Position numbers and translations under genes: made by a program | Notes under the pieces: generated by a model | What the model was told of the DNA's origin: nothing | The model's database searches: none | The model's input: the letters and a program-made list of their open reading frames with translations, nothing else | Shown here: piece after piece, positions 1-11,764 of the stretch | Numbering within the stretch: the first letter of the stretch is position 1 | How the letters are laid out: every line of letters begins with the position of its first letter | Assembly: GCA_941918925.1 (NCBI GenBank) | Contig: OW799233.1 | Location: forward strand, 109,737,833-109,801,832 | Direction: 5' to 3' | DNA: 64,000 nt | Source of the DNA: Phyto melanocephala | Taxonomy: Eukaryota; Arthropoda; Insecta; Diptera; Rhinophoridae

Positions 1-750
1 TACGCCCACCTCCCATATAACGTTTTATTTAAAATTCATATAATTTCTCTATTAATAAAAATTTTGGAATAATAAAGGACAATATTAAAATATCTAAGTT
101 GTATTCACTAGCAGAACTAACTTCGAAACGCATATTATAAAGCCCACTTTTCACGTTACCTAATTTATACTGTTAATGAAATTTAAAAGCTCATAATACC
201 GACAAAATTAGAGGTATGATGATAAAATTTGCTACGTATATCCTTCTATTCAATGTCATTACGACGCCAGAAAAATACGACGCCATTACAAATTCATATA
301 ATTTCTCAATGAATAAAGATTTTGAAATAATAAAGGACTATATTGAAATATTTAAGTTGTATTCATTAGCAGAAATAACTTTAACACGCCTACTATAACA
401 CGCCTACTTTAGCGCCCACTTTTCACGTTATCTACCGTTAATGAAATTTAAAAGCTCATAAATCTGATAAAATTAGAGGTATGATGTTAAAATTAGCTAC
501 ATATGTATATCCTTCTAATCAATGTCATTGTTATGCCAGAAAATTAAGGTGACACGCCGACTTTAACGCCTTCCTCCCATATAACGTTTTAACTGAAATT
601 CATATAATTTCTCTCTTAAAAAAGATTTTGGAATAATAAAGGGCTATATTGAAATATCTAAGTTGTATTTATTAGCAGAAACTTTATTACCACGCGTACT
701 TTAACGCCCACTTTTATTGAAAGAATAAATTAGCGAAAACATTTTACTAT
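1..750 (+). repeat. Internal tandem repeat block of family-1 HINE
   Basis: Degenerate direct repeats of about 290 bp. Each unit contains ACACGCCTACTATAACGCCC, an ATGAAATTTAAAAGCTCATA stretch, and CTCCCATATAACGTTTTA followed by a fixed ATTCATATAATTTCT motif. The same unit occurs in the other family-1 copies and is cleanest at 7840-8840 and 10628-11700. Confidence 0.75.
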
Positions 751-765
751 CATATCGAAGTTATA

Positions 766-1331
766 AAGGGTGGTTAAATTTAAAGGGCCGATATTGAATT
801 TAAATAAAACACAAATTATTTACGAAATTATTATTATTTCCTTTTTTAATGATAATATTTGTATAGTTAAATTATGTATTTAACAAAATATCGGCCAAAT
901 GCCCCCCCCATCTTTGGCGACACTCCTCTAAGCGATGGTCCAAATTTGGAATGACAATATTGATGCTCAATTGTTGGGCACGATGATGAGACGAGGTTGA
1001 CTGTTCTTTTGCCACACTATCGAGAAAAACAGCAATGGTTCCCATTCAACGAACTAAGAAGGCATTCACAGATTTTCTAACATTTTATACAGACCTGTTT
1101 TGCAGAAATTTAAATATTTTTTACAATTCTGCACAAAATGCATTTTGATTTGAACGGCAAATTTTAATAAAAAACCTGAATTACTTTGATGCGTTGCTCA
1201 TTTACGTATCTCTCCACTGTTTAAATTGAGTTAGTCTGAGATTGAGAAATGGCAAATGAAATGCAGAAAACAAATTTAAAGACTAGGTGTAGTTCACCTT
1301 TAACATGGGCCCTTAAAATTTAACCACCCTC
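766..1331 (-). mobile_element. Mariner-derived MITE (M family) inside HINE copy 1
   Basis: 566-bp element with terminal inverted repeats GGGTGGTTAAATTTAAAGGG (left) and CCCTTAAAATTTAACCACCC (right), flanked by TA at 764-765 and 1332-1333. On the minus strand it keeps degraded codons from both ends of a mariner/IS630-type transposase, including a GGHLADIL-like C-terminal tail, but nothing of the catalytic core. It is therefore an internal-deletion derivative. It sits at the same TA used in other HINE copies. Confidence 0.8.
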
Positions 1332-1476
1332 TACAAAGGAAGTGATACACATTTTATTATAAAGAGATTATTCCATAGCGATTAACAAAATAATAAATAT
1401 TGTGCTTTAAATGTACACAAAATTGGTGGTGGGTATAAAAGATTCGGCACAGCCGAATATAATGCTCTTACTTGTT

Positions 1477-3652
1477 TTTTTATACCCGCCACCAAAAAAA
1501 TGGTGGGGGTATATTCATTTTGTCATTCCGTTTGTAACACATCGAAATATCCATTTTAGACCCCATAAAGTATATATATTCTGAATCAGGGTTTGATTTG
1601 ATGACGATCTAGCTATGTCCGTCCGTCTGTCCGTCTGTTGAAAGCACGATAGAGGTCGCACCAAAAAAGCTAGGGGGCTCAAATTTTGCCAGAATCTTTC
1701 TTATAGACAAGGTTTGTTTGGTATTGAAAATGGGCTGAATCGGAGTATTAGGAAGCGAGTTATAGCTCGAAAAGCAAGAGTAGGTCGAAAAAATCGTGTC
1801 CTTCAAACATCGAATAAAATGGAATTGTGTCCAAACGCAATAACGTAGACTCATGAAACTTCGAATATATATTTCCTGAGTAAAAACAATATTTTTCCCA
1901 GAAAATTATCTAAATCTATGTATTAGGAGAGGAGTTATCGATCAAAATGTACGAAAATTTATACCGCACAGTGTATTTTTCAGTATATTTAAAAACAAAA
2001 ACGTCATAAAAGCAACAAAATTGGATGTACGACCCTAAAATTTTGCACACATGGCTTTTTGGTCAAATGCTTTGTTTTAACGGAAAATCAATATGCCACG
2101 CCCACTTTAACGCTCACCTCCCATATAACGTTTTACCCAAAATTCATATAATTTTTCTATTAATAAAGATTTGGGAATATTAAAGGACTATATTGAAACA
2201 CCTAAGTTGTACTCATTAGCGAGAACAACTTTGACACGCCTACTATAACGCCCACTTTTCACGTTATCTACTGTGAATGAAATTTAAAAGCTCAAAAAAC
2301 CGCCAAAATTTGAGGTATGATGATAAAACTTACTACGTATATCCCCCTAGGCAATGTCATTACTGTGAAAAAAAATTAAGGTGCCACGCCCACTTTTACG
2401 TTCACCTCCCATATAACGTTTTACCTAACATTCATATAATTTCTCTATTTGTAAAGATTTTGGAATAATAAAAGACTATATTGAAACATCTAAGTTGTAC
2501 TCATTAGCAAAAACAACTTTGACACGCCTACTTTAACGCCCACTTTTACCGATATCTACCGTTAATGAAATTTAAAAGCTCATAAAACCGACAAAATTAG
2601 AGGTATGATAATAAAATTTGCTACATATATCCTTCTAATCAATGTAATTGTTGTGCCAAAAAGTTTAAGTGACACGCTCACTTTACCGCCTACTTCCCAT
2701 ATAACGGTTTATCTTAAATTCATATAATTTCTCTATTGACAATGTTTTTGGGAAAATAAAGGACTATATTAAAATATCTAAGTTGTATTTATTAGCAAAA
2801 GCTTTATTGACACTCCTACTTTAACGCCCACTTTTACTTAAAGACTACATTTACAAAAACATTTTACTATCATATCGAAGTTATTAAGGGTGATTAAATA
2901 TTAAGGGCCATTGTTGATTTTAAATAAAACACAAATTGTTTAACAAGTTATTATCATTTCTTTTTATAATGATAATATTTGTATGGTTCGAATATGTATT
3001 GAATAAAATATCGGCCAAATGGCCCCCCATCCTTGGCGCCACTACTCTACCTGATGGTCCAAATTTTCAATGACAATGTTGATGCTCAATTGTTGGGCAT
3101 GATGATGAGTCGAGGTTGACTGCTCTTTTGCCACACTATCGCAAAAAACAACAATGGTCCCCATTCAACGAAGTAAGAAGGCATTTACAGATTTGCTAAC
3201 ATTTTATACAGACCTGTTTTGCAGAAATTTAAATATTTTTTACAATTCTCCCGATTGTGGACGAATTTGAACGATTTGTTGATCAAAAGAATTACGAAGT
3301 GCACAAAATGCATTTTGATTTGAACGCCCATTTTTATAAAAAACCTGAATAACTTTAAAGCGTTGCTCATTTGCGTATCTTTCCACGGATCAAATTGAGT
3401 AAGTTTGAGATTGAGAAATGTCAAATGAAATGCAGAAAACTAATTTAAAGACTAGCTGTAGTTCACCTTCAACATGGGCCCTTAAAATTTAAACATCCTC
3501 TATAAAGAAAGCGATACATATTTTATTATAAAGAAATTATTCCATAGCGATTAACAAAATAATAAATATTGTGCTTTAAATGTACACAAAATTGGAAATT
3601 GGTGGTGGGTATAAAAGATTCGGCACAGCCGAATATAGTGCTCTTACTTGTT
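1477..3652 (+). mobile_element. Family-1 HINE, copy 2, full length with MITE
   Basis: Complete copy. It starts with TTTTTATACCCGCCACC and the short palindrome CCACCAAAAAAATGGTGG, followed by GTCATTCCGTTTGTAACAC, the ATAAAGTATATATATTCT core and the GTCC/GTCT microsatellite at about 1617-1638. The tandem repeats span about 2090-2860 and a MITE lies at 2886-3500. It ends with the hairpin at about 3618-3634 and CTCTTACTTGTT. It directly abuts copy 1 in direct orientation. There is no coding capacity; open frames here, such as 1609-1854 on the minus strand, follow the repeat and are not genes. Confidence 0.88.
2886..3500 (-). mobile_element. Mariner-derived MITE (M family) in HINE copy 2
   Basis: Same element and same position as in copy 1. 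The left TIR is diverged (AAGGGTGATTAAATATTAAG) and the left TA has decayed to TT; the right TA is at 3501-3502. Minus-strand frames give fragments of the N-terminal helix-turn-helix part around 3240-3340 and of the C-terminal tail around 3000-3060, with stops. Confidence 0.78.
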
Positions 3653-3866
3653 TTACATTTATATTAAAAGTTGTGTATTGTTTTCAGGTAAAATAAGTGG
3701 GCAAATTATAGATGAACATAATTTAATTTATTTAAAAAATCGTTTAGTTCGGGAATGTTAGAATGATATCTATAATACTTGGTTTAGTGGTAAGGCTAAC
3801 TTTTTGCTCAATGTTTATTTTAATTAGCATATATGAGAGTGAAAATTTAAAGTGACAAAATAGTTA

Positions 3867-3924
<58 letters not shown>

Positions 3925-5050
3925 GGAATAATAATTTATTTAAGCCCCATCAATATGGATATCATATGAAAGGGCTTAACTACTAGAATACAGCTTACTC
4001 AAAATCAAAGATGGCGCTGGAAATTATAAAGCAAAGTGGCATATAGTATTTAACCTAAATTAAGTTTCGATGAATTTACTATACCTTTTAACATGATAGC
4101 GAAGGGTATTGTAACCTACTTGTTTTAATATAAACTTAACCGATTTTGTTAAAAAAAAACTAGTTTATGGGCACGTAAGGACGAGTGTAATTCTCTATAT
4201 TTGTATAAATATGTATATTTATTACAAAATATTTTTGTATTTTTTCTATTTATGTTACTACTGTATTGTATTTGCCTGAAGATAATAACAAGAGAAAATA
4301 AAATGATTTGTCACAAAATGTATTTTTTACACTTTTATATCAGAATGTGATTCTTAGTTCCGTTTGTTGTCTCGGCAATATCTTTACAAATCATCAGAAT
4401 TAATTTATTTAAAAAGGTTGTGAAGTTCTGCTGCTCAAATAAATATAAAAAGATTTACAGATTCATTCACATTTGTAGCGTAGGGTATTTGTGGTAAACT
4501 AACAAATAAAATAAAAAATGTTAATGTGGTGACAATTAACTTTTTACCCTTTTTACTTTGAATTATTGAAACTAAGAATGTTGTGGAATGAGAGGGACAT
4601 TTGATGCTTCACCATGACGAATATTATTGTTGTCTTTGAAGATGTGTTATATGAACTTGATGTATTTGTTCTTTAACACGCTGAACTGTTTGGTCTAATT
4701 TGATGAACATCAAATGAGAAGGACGTAATTAATACAGAATATGTCTATTTAGCTTTTTACTCTTTTTTATGCATCTTGAACCTTTTTTAATTGTCCTTTT
4801 TGTTATAAGAAAAAACTCTTCAATAATTAGGTAGATATTTTCTAATTATGTAATGGTTTATTTGAATGTTCTTAGTCCTGGCTTGTTAAGAAAAAGGTAG
4901 ATAATATTCAAATAGAAAAAATGTTTTTAATTAAAAAATAATTTGAATGGATGAGGTTATAGAAGAGAGATTTTGTAATGAATTAGTTATTCATTAAAGG
5001 TGTAAGTTAACTTTTAAAATAATACTGGTCAACATAATTTTTGTTTCCTT
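3653..5050. other. Non-genic AT-rich stretch with a microsatellite and a HINE remnant
   Basis: No coding region is recognised. The stretch holds a (TAA)n microsatellite and, at about 3935-4126, a degraded HINE 3' part that ends GAAGGGTATTGTAACCTACTTGTTTT. The remainder (4130-5050) shows nothing I can assign. Confidence 0.6.
3867..3923. repeat. (TAA)n microsatellite
   Basis: About 19 uninterrupted TAA/ATA units between AT-rich flanks. Confidence 0.95.
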
Positions 5051-6247
5051 TATTATAGCCGCCACTAAAAAAAATGGTGGGGGCATATTCATTTTGTCAT
5101 TCCGTTTGTATCGCATCGAAATATCCATTTTAGAATATATCTTCTAAGTCCTAATATCATTTTATGACGAATCAGCAATTTCCGTCCGTCTGTCTGCTTG
5201 TGCGACTGTTGAAAGCACGATAGAGGTCGAACTGAAAAAGCTAGAGGGCTCAAATTTTGCCAGAATATTTCTTATATACAAGGTTTGTTTGGTATTGAAA
5301 ATGTGATAAATCGGAATATTAGGAAGAGATTTATAGCTTGCAATGTAAGAGTAGGTAAAAAAAACTATCAACATCGTATAAAATGCAATTGGGTCCAAAC
5401 GCATTAACGTATAACCATGATATTTCGAATGTATATTTCCTCAGTAATAACAAATATTTTTTTACAAAAATTGCTTAAATCTATGAGTTAGAAAAGCCAT
5501 TTTTGATCAAAATGTAAAAAAAATTATACCGCACAGTTTTTTTTCGGTGCAATCAAAATTGAAAACCTAATAAAATTGACAAAATTAGATGTATGATTCT
5601 GAAATTTTGCAAACAATGCTTTTCGGTCAAAGGCTTTGTTTTAACGGAAAATAAATGTGGCACGCCCAATTTTACGCCCCCCTCTTTTATAACGCTTTAT
5701 CTCACATTCATATAATTTCTCTATGAATAAAGATTTTGGAAGAATAAAGGGCTCTATATTGAAATATCTGAGTTAAATTTATTAGCCAAAAACTACTTCG
5801 ACACGCCTACTATAACACCCACTTTTCACGTAATCTACTCTTAATGAAATTTAAAGCTCATAAAACCGACAAAATTAGAGGTATGCTGATGAAATTTCGC
5901 ACATATAAAAAATAAAGATGACACGCCCATTTTAACGCCTACCTCCCATATAACGATTTATCTTAAATTTATATAATTTCTCTATGAGTAAAGATTTTGG
6001 AAGAATAAGGGACTCTATATTGAAATATCTAAGTTGTATATACTTGTTATACAATTGACACGCCTACTTTAAGGCCCACTTTCATTACGGTAATTTTTTT
6101 ACTAGCTTATCGAAGTTATACAAAGAAAGTGATACATAATTTGATTACTCTCGATAGCAAAAAAATAATTTTATGCTATAAGAGTACATTCAATTGGTGG
6201 TGGGTACAAAAAATTCTGCACAACCCAATATAGTGCTCTTACTTGTC
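5051..6247 (+). mobile_element. Family-1 HINE, copy 3, short form without MITE
   Basis: About 1.2 kb, with the 5' palindrome (GCCGCCACT...ATGGTGGGGG), the GTCCGTC/TGTCTG microsatellite near 5180-5210, two repeat units and a decayed 3' hairpin (ATTCTGCACAACCCAAT). At 6110-6125 the text reads cgaagttaTAcaaag with a single TA and no MITE. This is the empty version of the site occupied in copies 1, 2, 4, 5, 6 and 7. Confidence 0.85.
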
Positions 6248-6464
6248 TTTTTTTTAAATTTTTATTTAAACTAATTTATACATGTAACAAAAAAATGAAT
6301 TGCCTCACCGACACTTAGACTTTATTGAGGCTAAATTAAAATAAGAAATTAAAAGTCTTTAAATTTTTACATTTAATATTATAAATCAAAGAGAAAAAAG
6401 TAAATAGAGCAAAAAAAAACTTTAATATAATTATTTAAGTTTACATAAATTATATAAGAAGTGT
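6248..6464. other. Unassigned AT-rich spacer
   Basis: A/T-rich DNA between the HINE end and the stop codon of the LINE remnant. Orientation suggests it is the 3' untranslated part of that LINE, but no poly-A or repeat tail fixes its end. Confidence 0.4.
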
Positions 6465-7025
6465 TTCCAAATTACTAAGCAAATAGTTTTTCACTCCTCT
6501 TTTAAAAACGGAAATCCTTTTAAAATTTCTTATACCCTGAGGGAGATTATTAAACCCAAAGCTACCCATATATTTAACACGTTGTTTTGTAGTTTCCAAC
6601 CGACATCCTACTAGCCAAAGATTCATGTTATTTCTGGTGTTAAATCTTGTTTGGTTTTTTTTGAAAAAAAAATTGTGTCATGACCAATATTATGAATAGA
6701 TTTTAAAACGTAAAGAAGTAACTGTGACTTGTAGAGACCGTTTATGAGTAAGATTGTTTTAGAAATATTCCTGTGTACAGTGATATTGTAGAATAAGGCA
6801 AATGGCTTTTATAGCTTTATTTTAAGTCCTTTATAGCGATTTAAGTTCATTATTCTTCGTACTTGCATATATATAAAGCAAATGATTTGGGTGGCTGTGT
6901 ATTAAAGATTGACATAGTATTAGGTTTGTTTGCTTATTAAACCTATTTTCAAATTTGTAAATCAAACCCAGAGCACATACAGTTTTACTTTTAAAATGTT
7001 GAATATGTAAATTCTATGACAGATT
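6465..7025 (-). pseudogene. Non-LTR retrotransposon, C-terminal end of ORF2
   Basis: Reading the minus strand gives a nearly continuous C-terminal end of a LINE reverse-transcriptase polyprotein of the CR1/Jockey type. Recognisable stretches are LILCQSLIHSHPNHLLY, NKAIKAIC, LLYVLKSIHNIGHDTI and SFGFNNLPQGIRNFKRISVF, ending KNYLLSNLETLLI and stop near 6465. The pattern (a LPQGIR-like motif, then an IsVFKR-like motif near the end) is characteristic of the tail downstream of the RT domain. The RT domain itself is absent. The upstream edge abuts HINE copy 4 at 7034, so that insertion or a 5' truncation ended it. One or two frameshifts are present. Confidence 0.65.
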
Positions 7026-7178
7026 ATTTTAAAAACAAGTAAGAGCACTATATTCGGCTGTGCCGAATCTTTTATACCCACCACCAATTTTGTGTACATT
7101 TAAAACACAATATTTATTATTTTGTTAATCGCTATTGAATAATATCTTTATAATAAAATATGTATCACTTTCTTTGTA

Positions 7179-7790
7179 GAGGGTGGTTAAATTTTTTAGG
7201 GCCCATGTTGAAGGTGAACTACACCTAGTCTTTAAATTTGTTTTCTGCATTTCACTTGACATTTCTCAATCTCAAACTTACTCAATTTGATCTGTAGAAA
7301 GATACGCAAATGAGCAACTCTTTAAAGTTATTCAGGTTTTTTTTATGAAAATGGGTGTTTAAATCAAAATGCATTTTGTGCACTTCGTAATTCTTTTGAT
7401 CAACATAATCATTCAAATTCATCCACAATCGGGAAAATTGTAAAAAATATTTAAATTTCTGCAAAACAGGTCTGTATAAAATGTGAGAAAATCTGTGAAT
7501 GCCTTCTTATTTCGTTGAATGGGAAGCATGGTTGTTTTTTTCGATAGTGTGGCAAAAGAGCAGTCAACCTCGACTCATCATCGTGCCCAACAATTGAGCA
7601 TAAACATTGTCATTGAAAATTTGGACCATCAGATAGAGGAGTGGCGCCAAGGATGGGGGGGGCATTTGGCCGATATTTTGTTAAATACATAATTGAACCG
7701 TACAAATATTATCATTACAAAAAGAAATAATAATAATTTCCTAAATAATTTGAATAATTCAACATCAGCCCTTAAAATTTAACCACCCTT
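7179..7790 (+). mobile_element. Mariner-derived MITE (M family) in HINE copy 4
   Basis: 612 bp, TIRs GAGGGTGGTTAAATT and AATTTAACCACCC, with TA at 7177-7178 and 7791-7792. The plus strand preserves an N-terminal-like fragment (about 7325-7500) and a C-terminal-like fragment that reads WGGHLADILLNT (about 7655-7690). Relative to its host HINE it is in the same antisense orientation as in copies 1 and 2, which supports a single ancestral insertion. Confidence 0.82.
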
Positions 7791-7839
7791 TATAACTTCG
7801 ATATGCTACTAAAAGGCTTTTGTAAATGTAGTCTTTCAA

Positions 7840-8840
7840 TGAACGTGGGCGTTAAAGTAGGCGTGTCAATAAAGTTTCTGCTAATAAATACAACTTAGAT
7901 ATTTCAATATAGTTCTTTATTTTCCCAAAAACTTTGTCAATAGAGAAATTACATGAATTTAAGATTAACCGTTATATGGGAGGTAGGCGTTAAAGTGGGC
8001 GTGTCACCTAAACTTTTTGGCACAACAACTACATTGATTAGAAGGATACATGTAGCAAATTTCCTCATCATAACTCTAATTTTGTCTGTTTTAGTGGGCG
8101 TTATAGTAGGCGTGTTAAAGTTATTTTTACGAATGAGTACATTTTAGAAGTTTCAATATAGCCTTTTATTAATCCAAAATCTTTATTAATAGAGAAATTA
8201 TATGAATTTTAGGTAAAACGTTATATGGGAGGTGGGCGTAAAAGTTGGCGTGGCACCTTAATTTTTTTGTACAATAATGACACTGCCTAGGGGGATATAC
8301 GTAGCAAATTTGATCATCATACATCAAATTTTGGCGGTTTTATGAGCTTTGAAATTTCATTAACGGTAGATAACGTGAAAAGTGGGCGTTATAGTAGGCG
8401 TGTCAAAGTTATTTTTGTGAATGAGTACATTTAAAATGTTTCAATATAGCCTTTTATTATTCCAAAATCTTTTTTAATAGAGAAATTATATGAATTTTAG
8501 GTAAAACGTTATATGGGAGGTGGGCGTAAAAGTGGGCGTGGCACCTTAATTTTTTTGTACAATAATGACACTGCCTGGGGGGATATACGTAGCAAATTTG
8601 ATCATCATACCTCTAATTTTGGCGGTTTTATGAGCTTTTAAATTTCATTAACGGTAGATAACGTGAAAAGTGGGCGTTATAGTAGGCGTGTCAAAGTTAT
8701 TTTTGCGAATGAGTACATTTTAGATGTTTCAATATAGCCCTTTATAATTCCAAAATCTTTATTAATAGAGAAATTATATCAATTTTAGGTAAAACGTTAT
8801 ATGGGAGGTGGGCGTAAAAGTGGGCGTGGCACATTGATTT
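7840..8840 (-). repeat. Tandem repeat block, period about 288-290 bp, in HINE copy 4
   Basis: Successive occurrences of the GGCGTGGCACCTTAATTTTT block at about 8243 and 8533, and of the related GGGCGTGGCACATTG at about 8819, give spacings of about 290 and 286 bp. An earlier diverged unit contains GGGCGTGTCACCTAAAC near 7998. Each unit also contains AACGTGAAAAGTGGGCGTTA and AAAACGTTATATGGGAGG. Confidence 0.85.
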
Positions 8841-9453
8841 TCCGTTAAAAAAAAGCCTTTCACCAAAAAGCAAAGTGTGCAAAATTTCAGAGTCGTACAT
8901 CCAATTTTGTTGCTTTTATGACGTTTTTGTTTTTAAATATACCGAAAAATACACTGTGCGGTATAAATTTTCGTACATTTTGATCGATAACTCCTTTCCT
9001 AATGATTAGATTTAGGTATTTTTTGGTGAGAAATATTGCTTTGACTCGAGAAATATATATTCGAAGTTTCATGACTGTACGTTAATCCATTTGGACACAA
9101 TACCATTTTATTCGATGTTCGTAGAACACGGTTTTTTCGACCTACTCTTGCATTCCGAGCTATAACTCACTTCCTAATATTCCGATATAGCCCATTTTCA
9201 ATACCAAACAAACCTTGTCTATAAGAAAGATTCTGGCAAAATTTGAGCGTCCTAGCTTTTTCGGTGCGACCTCTATCGTGCTTTCAACAGACGGACAGAC
9301 GGACAGACGGACGGACATAGCTAGATCGTCATCAAATCAAACCCTGATTCAGAATATATATACTTTATGGGGTCTAAAATGGATATTTCGATGTGTTACA
9401 AACGGAATGACAAAATGAATATACCCCCACCATTTTTTTGGTGGCGGGTATAA

Positions 9454-9960
9454 TAAGCCCCAAGATATTTTGTTGAATCACTTTCAAAAATCTTTTCCAC
9501 CAACAAATGTGCTAAAGTTTCTCCTATTATTTATTAAATACGGACAAAAGTTTATATAGTCTTATGAATTCCAGAACTAAAGCTGCATTTTCTCCATTTA
9601 GGCTTTCACAACTGCTTTGTACTTATCAGGGGAAAAAAGTCGCATACATTTATAGTTTGCCAAATAATTTAAGGTTCGACATGTCGTTTAGACAGACAGT
9701 GAATAGCAGAGGTCCTAAACACTACCTTAAGGTAGTCCATAATTAACCTGATCTGTTTTACTTTTTAAATATTCTATTGCAATATATAGCTTACGGTTTG
9801 TTAAGTAATTGTCTAATGATCAAAATGCGGCTTCATTTACATTTACGTGCTCATTTTGCACCCTAAAAATTTTATTTTTCTTATTCGACTTCATCAATTG
9901 ATTTGACATAATTAGGGTACTTCACGAGTCGCTTAATCTACATCTCACCTAAAATATCAT
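9454..9960. other. Unassigned stretch
   Basis: No recognised feature. A 60-codon open frame at 9564-9746 has no recognisable similarity and no supporting signals. The right end may belong to the transposon-derived fragment that follows. Confidence 0.4.
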
Positions 9961-10090
9961 CTTTTTTCTTTACTTTATCCTGGCGATTTTTATGGAAGAA
10001 AATTGAAATATTCTCCACTTTTGCTAAGCGCCTTCACAAACTGTTTCATTATGCCGGCTTCAAGACGAAGTGTTAGAATTATGATGCGGA
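9860..10090 (-). pseudogene. Fragment of a widespread uncharacterised insect TE-associated protein
   Basis: The minus strand gives IIILTLRLEAGIMKQFVKAL followed by SKSGEYFNFL, then after frame breaks IKRLVKYPNYVKSIDEVE. This resembles a protein family found in many copies in insect genomes whose members share a LGLMKQFVKAL-like motif, followed about 40 residues later by a segment resembling IRKL.KD..F...M...E. No enzymatic function is known to me for it; its multicopy nature suggests a transposon protein. Several stops make this copy dead. Assignment is by remembered motif only. Confidence 0.45.
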
Positions 10091-10495
10091 CTCGGCTATT
10101 TAAAGACACGCTTATAACATTTTTTGTGACCAATTGTATTGTTTGCCACGACTGCCCTAGAGACACATAAAACCTTGTTGACCTAACAGATTTTTCACCA
10201 TTTTAAGATGAACACAAAATACCCAGTTGTGGTCTTGTTATTTAATTGTTTCTTTAAACATAAAAACATTTACGTATTCTACTTTTAAAATCGTCGTATA
10301 TGCAATAGAAGTGGATCCATAACTTTTACCGTTATGAAACAGAACACATAACTGTTGCTGTTGTTTATGAAAAGAGGCGCAATATACAACCAACATCGCT
10401 ATAAAAAACTACATCGTTCTCTCTAGAAAAATATGGTACCTTCTTATATATAAGACTTAAAGACAACTAGTAAATATTGATCATCGAAAATGGGC

Positions 10496-10627
10496 TTATT
10501 GACTTCCAAAATATTCTCTATGAAGATCGACACACTTTTGAGTGTGAATCAATTTTCGAAGCACTTTTTCCATACTGATGCAGGTACTTCTAAAACAGGC
10601 ATTTTGAATGCATCAACCGCTTTAACA
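10496..10627 (-). pseudogene. Mariner transposase, piece 3 of 3 (C-terminus)
   Basis: Minus strand reads VKAVDAFKMPVLEVPASVWK, then KCFEN, and after one frameshift KCVDLHREYFGSQ and stop at 10496-10498. This matches the C-terminal tail of animal mariner transposases (pattern EEAVDAF...WxKCFxNWFxRMxKCIDxxGEYF). Upstream it is cut at about 10627 by a 5'-truncated HINE; about 20 residues expected between this piece and piece 2 are missing, so that event involved a deletion. Confidence 0.75.
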
Positions 10628-11700
10628 ATAACACTTTTACGCCCACCTCCCATATAACGTTTTACCTAAAATTCATATAATTTCTCTATTAATAAAGATT
10701 TTGGAATGACAAAGGGCTATATTGAAGCACCTAAGTTGTACTCATTCGCAAAAATAACTTTGACACGCCTACTATAACGCCCACTTTTCACGTTATCTAC
10801 CGTTAATGAAATTTAAAAGCTCATAAAACCGCCAAAATGAGAGGTATGATGATAAAATTTGCTACGTATATCCCCCTATGCAATGTCATGACTGTGCCAG
10901 AATATTAAGGTGCCACGCCCACTTTTACGCCCACCTCCCATATAACGTTTTACCTAAAATTCATATAATTTCTCTATTAATAAAGATTTTGGAATGACAA
11001 AGGGCTATATTGAAACACCTAAGTTGTACTCATTCGCAAAAATAACTTTGACACGCCTACTATAACGCCCACTTTTCACGTTATCTACCGTTAATGAAAT
11101 TTAAAAGCTCATAAAAACGCCAAAATTAGAGGTATGATGATAAAATTTGCCACGTATATCCTCCTGGGCAATGTCATTACTGTGCCAAAAAATTAAGGTG
11201 TCACGCCCACTTTTGTGCCCACCTCCCATATAACGTTTTACCTAAAATTCATATAATTTCTCTATTAATAAAGATTTTGGAATAATAAAGGGCTATATGA
11301 AACATCTAATTTGTACTCATTAGCAAAAATAACTTTGACACGCCTACTATAACGCCCACTTTTCACGTTATCTAACGTTGATAAAATTTAAAAGCACATA
11401 AACACGCCTACTATAACGCCCACTTTTCACGTTATCTAGCGTTAATGAAATTTAAAGCTCATAAAACCGCCAAAATTAGAGGTATGATGATAAAATTTGC
11501 TACATATATCCTTCTAATCAATGTAATTGTTGTGCCAAAAAGTTTAAGTCACACGCCCTCTTTAACGCCTACCTCCCATATAACGCTTTATCTTAAATTC
11601 ATATAATTTCTCAATGAATAAATATTTTGGAAGAATTACGGACTATATTGAAATATCTAAGTTGTATTTATTAGCAGAAACTTTATTGACACGCCTACTT
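10628..11700 (+). repeat. Tandem repeat block, period about 290 bp, in HINE copy 5
   Basis: Units containing CACGCCCACTTTTACGCCCA start near 10628, 10915 and 11204 (spacing about 288-290 bp) and are very similar to one another. A partial, internally duplicated unit lies near 11330-11420, where ACACGCCTACTATAACGCCC occurs twice about 65 bp apart. Confidence 0.85.
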
Positions 11701-11764
11701 TAATGCCCACTTTCATTGAAAGACTACATTTACAAAAGCATTTAAGTGGCATATCGAAGTTATA

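Larger units (their letters stand above)
1..1476 (+). mobile_element. Family-1 HINE (DINE-1/mini-me-like), copy 1, 5' end outside window
   Basis: Non-autonomous Helentron-type element with no coding capacity of its own. The visible part begins inside the internal tandem repeats, which are rich in GCCCAC/ACGCC motifs, then carries a MITE at 766-1331. It ends with GGTGGTGGGTATAAAAG, the hairpin ATTCGGC-ACA-GCCGAAT (about 1442-1458) and CTCTTACTTGTT at about 1475. The next copy begins directly after it in the same T run. Head-to-tail packing at T-T sites is known for HINEs. The family placement rests on similarity in design to fly DINE-1; the 5' half is missing from the window. Confidence 0.85.
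7034..9453 (-). mobile_element. Family-1 HINE, copy 4, full length with MITE
   Basis: Inverted full-length copy. It reads from ACAAGTAAGAGCACTATATT and the hairpin (stem ATTCGGC/GCCGAAT, loop TGT) at its left end to CCCCCACCATTTTTTTGGTGG and GCGGGTATAA at its right end. It contains a MITE at 7179-7790, tandem repeats at about 7840-8840 and the microsatellite at about 9290-9320. Frames at 8887-9072 and 9215-9418 run over the conserved repeat sequence and are not supported as genes. Confidence 0.9.

Noticed and set aside
1617..1638. GTCC/GTCT runs as independent microsatellites
   Set aside because: They recur at the same place in every HINE and belong to the mini-me-type core.
1609..1854. Conserved frames over HINE 5' halves (1609-1854, 5162-5404, 9215-9418)
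   Set aside because: Reading direction differs between copies relative to any function, frames have different lengths, and similarity is explained by the shared DNA element.
7953..8147. 64-codon hydrophobic frame
   Set aside because: Lies across HINE tandem repeats; the same DNA in sister copies has stops.
7840..8840. Regularly spaced repeats that might suggest a CRISPR array
   Set aside because: The period is about 290 bp, whole units repeat without variable spacers, and the block is internal to HINE elements in a eukaryotic genome.
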